Part shown: positions 1 to 8,937 of the stretch, piece by piece
How positions within the stretch are numbered: position 1 is the first letter of the stretch
Layout: every line of letters begins with the position of its first letter
NCBI GenBank assembly: GCA_026388665.1
Contig: JAPLJJ010000011.1
Location: forward strand, 1-45,508
Reading direction: 5' to 3'
Length of the DNA stretch: 45,508 nt
DNA from: Deltaproteobacteria bacterium
GTDB lineage: Bacteria > Desulfobacterota > Desulfomonilia > Desulfomonilales > Desulfomonilaceae
The notes under the pieces: generated by a model
Told to the model about the DNA's origin: nothing
What the model saw: the letters and a program-made list of their open reading frames with translations, nothing else
Database searches by the model: none
Program-made: the position numbers and the translations under genes

Positions 1-456
1 CTCAGCCCGGAAAGGACCAATGAACTCATGAAACAGGCGTCTACCTGCGGCGCTTCACTTGAAGGACGTCCATATGTAGCGGTAGCGTCTCTCGAAGGCA
101 TGCTCGTCAATCAGCACCTTGGCGAAGCTTACAGGTTCCAGATTTGGGGGAAACAAAATAATGATTTTGTGTTGATTGAGGAAAGAGAAGCTCCCGAACC
201 TGGTGGAGGGGCGGAACGATGGAATGAGATGGTTGGTACCCTCAAGGATTGTAGGGCCGTGCTCGTGAGTGGAATTGGCGAGAGCCCCAGGAAGGTCCTT
301 GAAGAAAACGGCATTGTTCCGGTTGAAATGAACGGTTTTATTGCAGAAGGTCTGGAAGCGCTCTTTGAAGGAGGCAAACTCTCTGGCCTCAAGTCGAGGC
401 GTCCCGGAAATCGAGAGAGTTGCGGTTGCTCAGGAAACGGGCTTGGCTGTGGATGA
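1..456 (+). CDS. nifB: NifB C-terminal part (NifX/dinitrogenase iron-molybdenum cofactor domain), 5' truncated by window edge
   Basis: Frame is open from base 1 (LSPERTNELMKQAS...). YVAVASLEGMLVNQHLGEAYRFQIW... matches the NifX-like domain at the NifB C-terminus; the protein ends in Cys-rich CGCSGNGLGCG. Confidence 0.8.
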   Translation, partial: LSPERTNELMKQASTCGASLEGRPYVAVASLEGMLVNQHLGEAYRFQIWGKQNNDFVLIEEREAPEPGGGAERWNEMVGTLKDCRAVLVSGIGESPRKVLEENGIVPVEMNGFIAEGLEALFEGGKLSGLKSRRPGNRESCGCSGNGLGCG

Positions 457-568
457 TCTGAAAATTGGGCTCACATATTTTCCCGTTGGACTTTCTCCAC
501 CTCATCCCAAAAAACGAGGCCTTCAACAGGTCGCCATATTCTTAGTCCAACGGAGACTAGTGGATTTC

Positions 569-964
569 TCATCCTACATACTGGGATACAAACCGGAGAT
601 ATCCTTGTGAGCCTCCTCGCCCGTTCCACTTTTCCACCGACCTGCGTATCTTTTTGAGACACGACAGTGTGTCATCGAGGCTTGTCAGTTGGTCAAGATC
701 CAGTGTCAGGTCTATCGTCTGTTTCTCACGGCCCATCCGCCATTCGCAGATCGTTCTGACACGATCAAGCACTTCCGCTTCGTCTTCCTCCAAAGAAATT
801 TCTTTTGGAGTATGACCGAGTGACTCAGCCCGATATAAACCTATCAGAGCGTCAAGGGCTTTCATGACCGTATAATCGGTAAGGGCAGGGCGATCTTCAT
901 ATACGTTTACGATAGCAAATTCGATGTTTTGGAGAACATCCAGATGTGTATCGAAAAGGCCCAT
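569..964 (-). CDS. conserved hypothetical protein (131 aa)
   Basis: ORF with an upstream AAGGAGAT-like RBS; no close antisense competitor. Confidence 0.65.
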   Translation of the reverse strand: MGLFDTHLDVLQNIEFAIVNVYEDRPALTDYTVMKALDALIGLYRAESLGHTPKEISLEEDEAEVLDRVRTICEWRMGREKQTIDLTLDLDQLTSLDDTLSCLKKIRRSVEKWNGRGGSQGYLRFVSQYVG

Positions 965-1178
965 GTTTCAAATCTCCTTTTGTTTCCTCGGGCAGCTTTC
1001 CAGGCTCGTAGAGTAGGGTGTTTCTTCGATGATCTCGTATAACTCTGCGAAGACACTCCTGTCACCTGAGTCATGCCAGCCAAAAAAATTCGCGGCAGCT
1101 ACCGATAAAACAACCGTCCTCTTCAGATCACTTTACTATCTTTAGGTTTTTGTCGCCCTTGCTAACCGTTTGAACTTG

Positions 1179-2780
1179 TCAGGAACCGGATCGCTGTTTA
1201 TCCACGACTTTTATAGTCGCTTTCCCTTTCTTGGGGTTCACGTCTATGAGCGTAGCGTGGCCGGATTTAATCTTAACATTTGGTATAGATCTGTGAGTGT
1301 CAGCAAGTCCTTTTAGGCGTGGTAACACAATCGTATAAACCCCTGGGGCTAGGGCGATGTCTTCATCAGGGGGCACACTGACTGTCGCTTTGTCATTCCG
1401 AATTTCTATTTTCTCAAATGTCGAAGTGCGGAGGGCTTTCTTATAACGAGCCATAGCCGCATCTAACTGTGCAGGCGTTTCAACCGCAAGAAAAAGCCCG
1501 CCTGATTTTTTCGCGAGCGCAGAATAGGTGGCGTGCCTTTTCGAAGGCATCCCAAGAGTCAGGACATCCACTGTAACTTTAGTTCCCGGGCTTTGACGAT
1601 TCAATACCTTCAGCGTATCTTTTGTAGGACATTTAGCCTGACCGCAGGTCACAAGCAACAACCTCGGAACACCGGATCCTGCGCTCACAAAATCCTTTTT
1701 GATTGAGTTTATTACCGCTCCACAGGGGTTGGTCAATTTTCCGACCCCTAAGCTGTTAAGTTTTTCCTTAAATCCTTTGAAAGGGTGTTCAGACCAATCA
1801 TATGCCGTGTGAATCGGACATGGCCCCTTTTCCTTGTCTGAGTTTGACTTGCATGAAAAATCCTTCATTGCAATTTTTGAACCCGGCCCAGCAGCTTCCG
1901 ATATCCCTAGGACTGCTTCCCTGGCTATCTTTATCCTTGCAGGGTTCCAATTCTTTGATTCCCGATTCATTACTTCGGAATTATCCACGATGACCATGAG
2001 CGCCCACTTAGTCAAAGCTCCGGTGTAGTTGTGAATCTGCACTCGAATGGATCCTGGAAGTTGGAATTCTTCTGAGACCGACCCCTTGCCTGATTTCTCG
2101 GGATTAGGCGACACACTGGTGTCGGCCTTGGCGGTAGAAGGCTGGGCGCCAGATTCCGCCTTGCCGCCTTCCGTGGTTTTCCCTTTCGGCTCAGTTATTC
2201 CCGCCGAGCTGTCACTCGGTTTTACAGGAGATGAGGGGGAGGATGCAGACCCGGCTTCAGTTGGTTTTACGCCTGAAGCAGGCGTGGATGTCGATTGTGA
2301 GGATGAGACCACCCCACCTTTAATTGAAGACGCTTCGTCAGGATTGGAATTCAGAGACTTGGGCTCATTCAGTTTGATGTCTTGCGATGAGCCTGTGAGA
2401 CCAGATTTCGCGGGTTCGGAATTTCTGGATGTTTCCGTTAATAGACCTAACTTGTCTCTGTTTTCCGGCTTCACTTCGGCGCTGGGAGCCGATGGCGCAA
2501 CTAGGGAGACACCCGGACTAGGGGTGGACATATTTTTTTGGTCCGGCGCCACCTCAGCCGAGTGACGAGGCTGTCCCGCCACAAACAGACCAGAGGATAC
2601 TCTTCGGATAGTGGAAACCACTTCATTTCGGTAGACGGAAATAATAGCTGTGGCCACTATCAGCCCAACTATTAGAAGAGTCAGAGCTAATCTTGTCGGA
2701 CCGGATCGGGAATTGTCCGGCTTAATAAGATCGTCATTAGTATTTCGCGAGTCTTCTGAATGATTGTCGGACGCAGCCAT
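1179..2780 (-). CDS. membrane-anchored von Willebrand factor A-like domain protein with long Ser/Pro/Lys-rich linker
   Basis: Start placed at ATG 2780 (MAASDNHSEDS) preceded by AAAAAGGAGCTTACA. N-terminal TM helix (ALTLLIVGLIVATAIISVY), low-complexity linker, then vWA-like core (ALMVIVDNSEVM...LLLVTCGQ). The track start at 2816 is a TTG inside rnpB. Confidence 0.75.
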   Translation of the reverse strand: MAASDNHSEDSRNTNDDLIKPDNSRSGPTRLALTLLIVGLIVATAIISVYRNEVVSTIRRVSSGLFVAGQPRHSAEVAPDQKNMSTPSPGVSLVAPSAPSAEVKPENRDKLGLLTETSRNSEPAKSGLTGSSQDIKLNEPKSLNSNPDEASSIKGGVVSSSQSTSTPASGVKPTEAGSASSPSSPVKPSDSSAGITEPKGKTTEGGKAESGAQPSTAKADTSVSPNPEKSGKGSVSEEFQLPGSIRVQIHNYTGALTKWALMVIVDNSEVMNRESKNWNPARIKIAREAVLGISEAAGPGSKIAMKDFSCKSNSDKEKGPCPIHTAYDWSEHPFKGFKEKLNSLGVGKLTNPCGAVINSIKKDFVSAGSGVPRLLLVTCGQAKCPTKDTLKVLNRQSPGTKVTVDVLTLGMPSKRHATYSALAKKSGGLFLAVETPAQLDAAMARYKKALRTSTFEKIEIRNDKATVSVPPDEDIALAPGVYTIVLPRLKGLADTHRSIPNVKIKSGHATLIDVNPKKGKATIKVVDKQRSGS

Positions 2781-2801
2781 TGTAAGCTCCTTTTTAGAGT
2801 A

Positions 2802-3163
2802 GTCCGGGGTGGACAATAAGCCGAATTCTGTTTCCGGAAAACCGGACGACGATCATTCATCTAGGGTGACGGTTACCCGCCACCTCAAGCGACCAACCCG
2901 GAAGCATCGGACGGGCCGTCCTCAAGCGCCTCCCTATTTGGTCTTGCTCCGGATGGGGTTTGCCTGGCTTCCCGTGTTACCACGAGAACCGGTGAGCTTT
3001 TACCTCACCGTTTCACCCTTACCTTCGTTTCCGAAGGCGGTTTGCTTTCTGTTGCGCTTTCCTCGGGGTTTCCCCCACCGGGTATTACCCGGCATCCTGC
3101 CCTATGGAGTTCGGACTTTCCTCCCGCGCGATTTGCGCCGGCGATCGTCTCGCCACCCCGGAC
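2802..3163 (-). ncRNA. rnpB: RNase P RNA (bacterial type A)
   Basis: Minus strand has P1 pair GTCCGGGGTGG...CCACCCCGGAC, the conserved GAGGAAAGTCCGAACTCC-type block, GGTAAGGGTGAAACGGTGAGGTAAAAGCTCACC, and the ACAGAATTCGGCTTATTG 3' motif. Confidence 0.95.
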
Positions 3164-3170
3164 AATTCGC

Positions 3171-3199
3171 GTTATATAGCGGGATCTCTTAAAAAGCAA
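3171..3199 (-). promoter_or_regulatory. putative sigma70 promoter of rnpB
   Basis: Minus strand TTGCTT-N17-TATAAC; the predicted start site, about 7 nt downstream, falls at the 5' end of the P1 stem. Confidence 0.6.
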
Positions 3200-3288
3200 G
3201 GGGTCTGTATCTTCATAAAATCCTTGAAATACTTGCGATTATAAATTATAATTAAATAGATTGGTTATATTTTTACCGGAGCCCGCGA

Positions 3289-4803
3289 ATGATTCGAATT
3301 TGTACGGTTATTTTTCTGAGTTTGCTTGTAAGCGCGCAGTGGGTTTTTGGGGCTATCCAGGTGGAAAATACCGATCTCTTGGTGGAGGCGCTTAACGGAA
3401 CTAATTTTCAAAGACTAACCTTTGAGACACCCGCTAATAACCTAAAGTTCGCCACTACCAGGGGTGAGAAGGTTGACTTACGACAACTTCATGGCCGAGT
3501 GGTCATTCTGACATTTTGGACTATCAGCACCCCGAAATGGCCTGCCGAGATGAGGTCCCTGGAGAAGCTATTAAATAAATATGGTGTCCACGGGCTTGAA
3601 ATTATTGCGCTGAATCTGGTGGATCCCATCGAAAAGATCAAGATGTTCCTTCGTGCCAACCCGACTAATTTGTGTATTGCATTTGACACGGATAATTCTC
3701 TATCTGTGAGCCGTAGGAAGTTCGTCGGAGACGTGTTTACATCTTTTGTAACAGACCGCAATTCTGTGGCGATTTACGAAATTCCGGAATATCCCACCAG
3801 CTATATCATAGACAGGGATGGACGAGTTTTAGGATTCTTTGTGGGAACAACGGACTGGAATGCAATACGGTTGGAGAACGTTTTCCCCTCATTTATAAAG
3901 CGCCCCAACCTGGAACTGGCACAAGAGAATGGGTTTTTTGCAACAGACGCGCGACAGGGAATAGGGGTACCGCCTCAAGCCCCAGCAGTAGGTCCCACGA
4001 AAAGAGGCCCTTTGCAGGCCCCACTCGGACCTCAGGCCCCTGAGCCGGTTGCTGATGAAAAGCCTGGCCCGGATGTCAAGTCGTTACCGTTTCAACCGGC
4101 CCGTGAGATGTCTGCCGAACAACCCAAACGAACCAACAAGAGCGGTCAAGGCGCCTCGGTAACAACCAAGCCTGAGCCTACACCAGGAATAGACGCTGAC
4201 GTTGGCGCCGCCGTTCCCAAGACTCGCCCTAAAAAGAAAACCGGATCAGGAAAAGCTTCTGTGGGACAAACTCAAGTAGAGAGAGTCCCAACCCCGTACG
4301 GATCAACATCCACCGATCCTTTTGTCACTTCACGAGGCCGACCAGCGCTTCCTCTTTCAGGCTCAGGCCAGCAACCACAGCAAAACATCAGTGGTTCGAG
4401 TGGAACCCCGGCAAAGAAACAGGCCCCGTTACCGGCGGCTAAGCCTTACTACCCGTCACAGACCAGCCCTGCTCCGGTTAAACCGGATTCTTCCGGGCGG
4501 GTTTTGGCCACGATCCCTGGGAGTGGAGGAAATGCGCCCGCCCCGTATGCGGACTTTCCCCGGAGCGGGTCGTCAGATCTTCCGGCCGCTCAACCATTGC
4601 CCAACCGTAACCTGATAGGTGGATCAATACTCGATTCTTTTGGAGATTCTCAGAAGATAGCCACAGGGACTCAGCCACCTGCATCTAAAGATGCTGACGC
4701 GCAGAATCAGCCTGCCAACGTTTTCGAGCAAATAGGTCAGGATGTCTGGGCATTGGGAGAAGGGATCCGCGGCGCTTTTTCGAAGGTTCTGGGATCACGC
4801 TAG
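3289..4803 (+). CDS. exported TlpA/redoxin-like thioredoxin-fold protein with long Pro-rich C-terminal region (CXXC absent)
   Basis: Signal peptide (MIRICTVIFLSLLVSAQWVFGA), redoxin-like block (VDLRQLHGRVVILTFWTISTPKWPAEMRSLEKLLNKY...YPTSYIIDRDGRVLGFFVG), GGAG RBS. Confidence 0.8.
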   Translation: MIRICTVIFLSLLVSAQWVFGAIQVENTDLLVEALNGTNFQRLTFETPANNLKFATTRGEKVDLRQLHGRVVILTFWTISTPKWPAEMRSLEKLLNKYGVHGLEIIALNLVDPIEKIKMFLRANPTNLCIAFDTDNSLSVSRRKFVGDVFTSFVTDRNSVAIYEIPEYPTSYIIDRDGRVLGFFVGTTDWNAIRLENVFPSFIKRPNLELAQENGFFATDARQGIGVPPQAPAVGPTKRGPLQAPLGPQAPEPVADEKPGPDVKSLPFQPAREMSAEQPKRTNKSGQGASVTTKPEPTPGIDADVGAAVPKTRPKKKTGSGKASVGQTQVERVPTPYGSTSTDPFVTSRGRPALPLSGSGQQPQQNISGSSGTPAKKQAPLPAAKPYYPSQTSPAPVKPDSSGRVLATIPGSGGNAPAPYADFPRSGSSDLPAAQPLPNRNLIGGSILDSFGDSQKIATGTQPPASKDADAQNQPANVFEQIGQDVWALGEGIRGAFSKVLGSR

Positions 4804-5050
4804 TCCATTTTCACCGTAGCCTATGGACCGTTACGTACGGCTAATGATAGGTAGGGTAGGCAACGTCCTCGTCTCTCGGAGATCGGCGGCAATCCTGGGC
4901 CACACTTCTGTGTACTTGTCCTGGAAGCAGCCTGCATGTTTAAGCCTCACACCACGCGCCTCTTTTCATTGATCATATTTATTGCTAAATTTAGACGATG
5001 ATTGTGTATTGGTTACGTAGGACATGATTGCGTGGCGTTAGGATCTAAAT

Positions 5051-5974
5051 TTGTTTAATTTGGCTCAAGAATTGCCCGAGAATCTCAAAACCGCCGTCAG
5101 AATATTTTTGCGTCGCAGTTTGCCGTTCGCTTTCACTGTTTTGCTCACATGTTGCGCATCGACCAATAACCTGATTCCGGAATCCGACCTGCATTCGCTT
5201 TTAAAGATAGTGGAGAAGAAGGCTTATGTTGTTGGACAGTTCCAGGCTGACTTTCACAAGATAAGAAAATCTAACCTGTTTCAACATGAAGCTCGCGTTA
5301 ATGGACGACTGATTTTCCAAAAGCCCGGACGCTTTCAACTGAATTTGACTGGTGATGTTCATCTCGAAATCATGTCTGATGGCGAGTTTGTAGCGCTGAT
5401 TCACGACAACAGGGATTTGGAATTTTTCAGGATACAGGGGGAACGAGATCTTTCAAAGTTCGCTGACCCGATGATGTTACTGGTGAACAGCCTAAGCAAT
5501 GGAGATACCACAAGATTCGCTAACATGCGTCAGAATAAACAGGAAGATTTGACGGTCTTGGAAATCGAGCCGGGAGACTTGACCGAATTCGAGGCGATTG
5601 AGAAGGTCCGGGTCAAGTTTTCAGGGCAGGGAACAATACAATTGATCGAGATGTTCTTTCACAATGGAAACGTGGAGCGAACCCTTTTCGATTCCTGGTC
5701 TCTTCTGGCGCAAGATGATCCCAAGATCAGGACGATGAATGAAAGGATAGAGAAGCTATCCGCAATGGCTGGGTCAAATCTCACGAGAAACACGTATCAA
5801 CTCGAGACGGATGAATCATTACTTGCAGATCCAGTCACCGATCCCCCCGTCAGGAAACCACTTTCCGCGCCTTTGTCCAGCAAATTGGAATTAAGAAGAA
5901 ACAGCGCGCTTCCAACTAATGAGTTGACGGTTCAATCTCGTTTGGGAAGCCTGGAACCGGGGGGCTTAAGATGA
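5051..5974 (+). CDS. LolA/LolB-fold-like outer-membrane lipoprotein carrier candidate, predicted lipoprotein
   Basis: TTG start with AGGA upstream; hydrophobic leader ending LLTCCAS; FQADFHKIRKS...VNGRLIFQKPGRFQLNLTGDVHLEIMSDGEFVALI resembles LolA/DUF4292-type folds. Confidence 0.6.
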   Translation: MFNLAQELPENLKTAVRIFLRRSLPFAFTVLLTCCASTNNLIPESDLHSLLKIVEKKAYVVGQFQADFHKIRKSNLFQHEARVNGRLIFQKPGRFQLNLTGDVHLEIMSDGEFVALIHDNRDLEFFRIQGERDLSKFADPMMLLVNSLSNGDTTRFANMRQNKQEDLTVLEIEPGDLTEFEAIEKVRVKFSGQGTIQLIEMFFHNGNVERTLFDSWSLLAQDDPKIRTMNERIEKLSAMAGSNLTRNTYQLETDESLLADPVTDPPVRKPLSAPLSSKLELRRNSALPTNELTVQSRLGSLEPGGLR

Positions 5975-6126
5975 GTCTTTGTTACAAAAGCGTAAGCTGT
6001 TAAAGGCGAAACCAGAAGAAGAACCAGGATACACAATGCGCCGCTCAATATTACCAGAGGGATCATAGCGAACAAGAACCATATGGTCCTAATTTGTTGA
6101 GCCCTTTGCTTCCACAATGTCGTCAT
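5932..6126 (-). CDS. small single-TM membrane protein (64 aa), tentative
   Basis: One strong hydrophobic helix (IWFLFAMIPLVILSGALCILVLLLVSPLTAYAFV); fits between flanking genes but has a weak RBS and overlaps the convergent upstream gene by 43 nt. Confidence 0.4.
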   Translation of the reverse strand: MTTLWKQRAQQIRTIWFLFAMIPLVILSGALCILVLLLVSPLTAYAFVTKTHLKPPGSRLPKRD

Positions 6127-6140
6127 TGACTCGCTGGTTC

Positions 6141-6497
6141 TTATTTCGCTGTGTAGATATCAAGTGGGATCCGAAAACCGTTGTCGGTCTCTAGTATACC
6201 CGACATTTTGCCATCGGAAACAATATGGCCAGTGAATGTGTGACCGTCGTTATGACCGGCCTGAACCTTGTTTCCATTAACGGTCCCTTTGAAATGCCAT
6301 GTGGATTTGTGCCCCAGAGGATCATAAAGATAGGCAACACCTGAAAGATTTTCTCCTTTCTGTTCCGCCACCGCCTTAACCTGATGTCCCATATAAGCAG
6401 CTTCCCATCTGCCTGTAAGGTTCGCTGCCACTGCATGCTGAGCCGTAAGCACAACTACCAATAAGAAAAACAACAACAGACTTTTTCGGTTCATCAT
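6141..6497 (-). CDS. small secreted protein of unknown function
   Basis: Clear signal peptide (LLLFFLLVVVLTAQHAVAA) followed by a beta-rich NLTGRWEAAYMGHQV... body. Confidence 0.65.
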   Translation of the reverse strand: MMNRKSLLLFFLLVVVLTAQHAVAANLTGRWEAAYMGHQVKAVAEQKGENLSGVAYLYDPLGHKSTWHFKGTVNGNKVQAGHNDGHTFTGHIVSDGKMSGILETDNGFRIPLDIYTAK

Positions 6498-6560
6498 TCA
6501 AACCTCAAATCAAAAGTATTTATAATCATGGACGAATTTAATTTATAAGACGAAATGACG

Positions 6561-6950
6561 CTACGGAACGTCTAGTCGTATCCTTCCTGTAAGGCTCCTG
6601 ACTGCTTGTCTGGCGGACTTTCCCGCTCTACCGGCATCCCCGATAATCAGGGTTGCGAATTTACTATCTTCTGAACGAGCAATCAATAGTTCCGGGTTCA
6701 ATGTCTCGATCTTTCCGTAACTTTCCAGGCTTACATCCGCCTGGTCCAAATATTCGACACATTCAGGATCATTTTCCTCGATGGCGAACAGGGCCATTTG
6801 GGCGAGGCTCAGAACAAAATGACGATCCGGTTGCGCTGAGCCTTCTTTACAGAAGACCTCCACCTGGCCTTCCGGTTCCACAATTAAAACAATTTGGGGA
6901 TTCGCTGCGAATAACGGAGTTTTCGGAATAGGGTTAATCAGTAGTTTCAT
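6561..6950 (-). CDS. hypothetical protein (129 aa)
   Basis: ORF between co-directional genes; no recognised domain. Confidence 0.55.
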   Translation of the reverse strand: MKLLINPIPKTPLFAANPQIVLIVEPEGQVEVFCKEGSAQPDRHFVLSLAQMALFAIEENDPECVEYLDQADVSLESYGKIETLNPELLIARSEDSKFATLIIGDAGRAGKSARQAVRSLTGRIRLDVP

Positions 6951-6985
6951 CTGACGATTCTGAATTGTTACGTTCTCTGCCGGGC

Positions 6986-7774
6986 CTAACTGTTATGTTG
7001 TCCACGACCCTTACTTTTTATTGACAGTGACTGCCGGAAAACCTCAGCCAAAAGTATCGAGGTCGCGTTGGAAACGTTCAGGGATTCAATAGCGCCAGTT
7101 ATGGGAACCTTGATCATGACATCACAGTTTTCACGAACTAACCGCCTCAGACCAGCTCCCTCGGTGCCCATGACAAAAACGATCTTCGGCGCCAGGTCAG
7201 CTTCGAAGTAGTTGACTCCATTCTGAGCATCCGCCCCGTAAACCCAGCAGCCAATTCTCTTGAGCGCTTCTATGCTCCGACTAAGATTCGTGACCATACA
7301 GATTCTCACGTGAGCGGAAGCGCCCGCAGAAGCCTTTTCAACGGAGGATGTTACAGAAACCGCCCTATCCTTCAATAGAACAACAAGATCAACGCCGAAA
7401 CAGCACGCGCTCCTCAAGATGTTCCCCAGATTATTCGGATCCTGAACCTGATCCAGGATTAGGACCGTAAATCTTTCTTTCTTGTCCAGCTCTAAGAGGT
7501 TAGTTTCAAAATCGTTATAGGGAAATGGTTCGACGCGGGCTGCTATTCCCTGATTCTTGACATCACGGGTCAAGGAGTCGAGTTCAATTCCGGATAGGTG
7601 TCGTATGCTAAGTTTTAATCTTTCAAATTCAGGACCAAGACGTTTTTCCGCTTCAGATCCTTTTGCAAGGAAAATTTCGTAAACTTTTCTATGGCCTGCC
7701 TTTATGTTTTCCACGACTGGATGCACACCATATATAAGTGTGCGGCCTGTGTCGCCATGTCGAATTTTGCTCAA
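6986..7774 (-). CDS. rlmB: 23S rRNA (guanosine-2'-O-)-methyltransferase, TrmH/SpoU family
   Basis: [70 protein letters not shown] motifs. Confidence 0.92.
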   Translation of the reverse strand: MSKIRHGDTGRTLIYGVHPVVENIKAGHRKVYEIFLAKGSEAEKRLGPEFERLKLSIRHLSGIELDSLTRDVKNQGIAARVEPFPYNDFETNLLELDKKERFTVLILDQVQDPNNLGNILRSACCFGVDLVVLLKDRAVSVTSSVEKASAGASAHVRICMVTNLSRSIEALKRIGCWVYGADAQNGVNYFEADLAPKIVFVMGTEGAGLRRLVRENCDVMIKVPITGAIESLNVSNATSILLAEVFRQSLSIKSKGRGQHNS

Positions 7775-8016
7775 TCGTTTTTGTTTTCCACCTTAACATC
7801 ACTTTTAATTTTAGGGGGCGGCCCCGAAGGCAACGAACCGCCTATTTTGCCTGCGGCTATCTCACGAAGTGACATGACAACTTCACGATTATCTCTAGAT
7901 GTCACAAGTAGAGGCGCTCCTCTCTTCAATTCCTTGGTCCTTTTGGACGCCAGAACTACAAGGGCAAACCTGTTTTCCACTTGATCCAAACAATCTTCGA
8001 TAGTGACTCGAGCCAT
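7771..8016 (-). CDS. rpoZ: DNA-directed RNA polymerase omega subunit
   Basis: [30 protein letters not shown]; overlaps rlmB by ATGA. Confidence 0.93.
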   Translation of the reverse strand: MARVTIEDCLDQVENRFALVVLASKRTKELKRGAPLLVTSRDNREVVMSLREIAAGKIGGSLPSGPPPKIKSDVKVENKND

Positions 8017-8046
8017 TATTTACACCTTCTTATCTATTGGATTTGG

Positions 8047-8937
8047 TCATTCGATATTTTGTGTCTGTTCCCGGATCTTCTCGACTTCAGATTTAATCTG
8101 AACAACATAAGAAGAAATATCGGTTGAAGCCGATTTAGCCCCCAACGTATTAACCTCTCGGTGGAGTTCCTGTAATAGGAAATCCAGCTTTCTACCTAGA
8201 GGTGACCCTTCTTTTCCAAAAGAGAGAAACTGATCCACGTGACTTCTCAATCTGGTCAGTTCCTCGCTTACGTCGGATCTTTCAGCAATCAAAGCGAGTT
8301 CTTGCAACATCCTGTCATCATCGATCCCTAACCCGCCTGTCAGTTCCCGTACTTTTTTCTCCAACCGTGTTCGCGAGTCCGACGAAACCTGATCGACCAA
8401 CGGTGAAATCATATCGGTGGTTTCACGAATTGAAAGAAGGCGAGTCTCAATATCCCTCCAGAGAGTGGCCCCTTCGGTTTGCCTCATTTCGTCCAGTACG
8501 GAAAGAGCCAATTGCACGCTATTTTCAACCAGACTCCATTCCTGCTCAAAGCCCTCAACATTATCGGCTGACGATATTATCTCTTTGAGGATCAGCATGT
8601 CCGATACAGTTATTTCACCTGTTAGATTGAAACGGTTCTTTAATTCTAGCAAACAGCTATAATAACGGTCTGCAAGATCAGTATCCACTGAAAGTTCTAT
8701 TAGAGCGCCTTTTCCTCCTGAGCGTGTAACCGTGATTTCGAACTTGCCTCGATTGATTTTGTCGGAAACCATCTTCCGAATTTGCGGTTCGAAGCAACTG
8801 TACATCTTGGGCAGCCTGATGAACATGTCAAGGAACCGGTGGTTAACCGCCCTGATCTCGGTCACGACCTCGACATTCCCGGCAACGTGGTTTCCACGGC
8901 CAAAACCTGTCATACTCTTTATCGATTTTTCGTTCAA
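8047..8937 (-). CDS. yicC: YicC family protein (endoribonuclease)
   Basis: SMTGFGRG N-terminal motif and conserved C-terminus LGAKSASTDISSYVVQIKSEVEKIREQTQNIE. Best start is TTG at 8937, overlapping the upstream TGA, with GGAGA RBS. Confidence 0.9.
   Translation of the reverse strand: MNEKSIKSMTGFGRGNHVAGNVEVVTEIRAVNHRFLDMFIRLPKMYSCFEPQIRKMVSDKINRGKFEITVTRSGGKGALIELSVDTDLADRYYSCLLELKNRFNLTGEITVSDMLILKEIISSADNVEGFEQEWSLVENSVQLALSVLDEMRQTEGATLWRDIETRLLSIRETTDMISPLVDQVSSDSRTRLEKKVRELTGGLGIDDDRMLQELALIAERSDVSEELTRLRSHVDQFLSFGKEGSPLGRKLDFLLQELHREVNTLGAKSASTDISSYVVQIKSEVEKIREQTQNIE

Noticed and set aside
2047-2565. 172-aa plus-strand ORF antisense to the vWA gene
   Set aside because: Lies wholly opposite the low-complexity linker of a well-supported gene; composition mirrors the opposite strand and no RBS is evident.
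2809-3192. 127-aa plus-strand ORF and 64-aa minus-strand ORF at 3005-3199
   Set aside because: They overlap the RNase P RNA gene and are explained by it.
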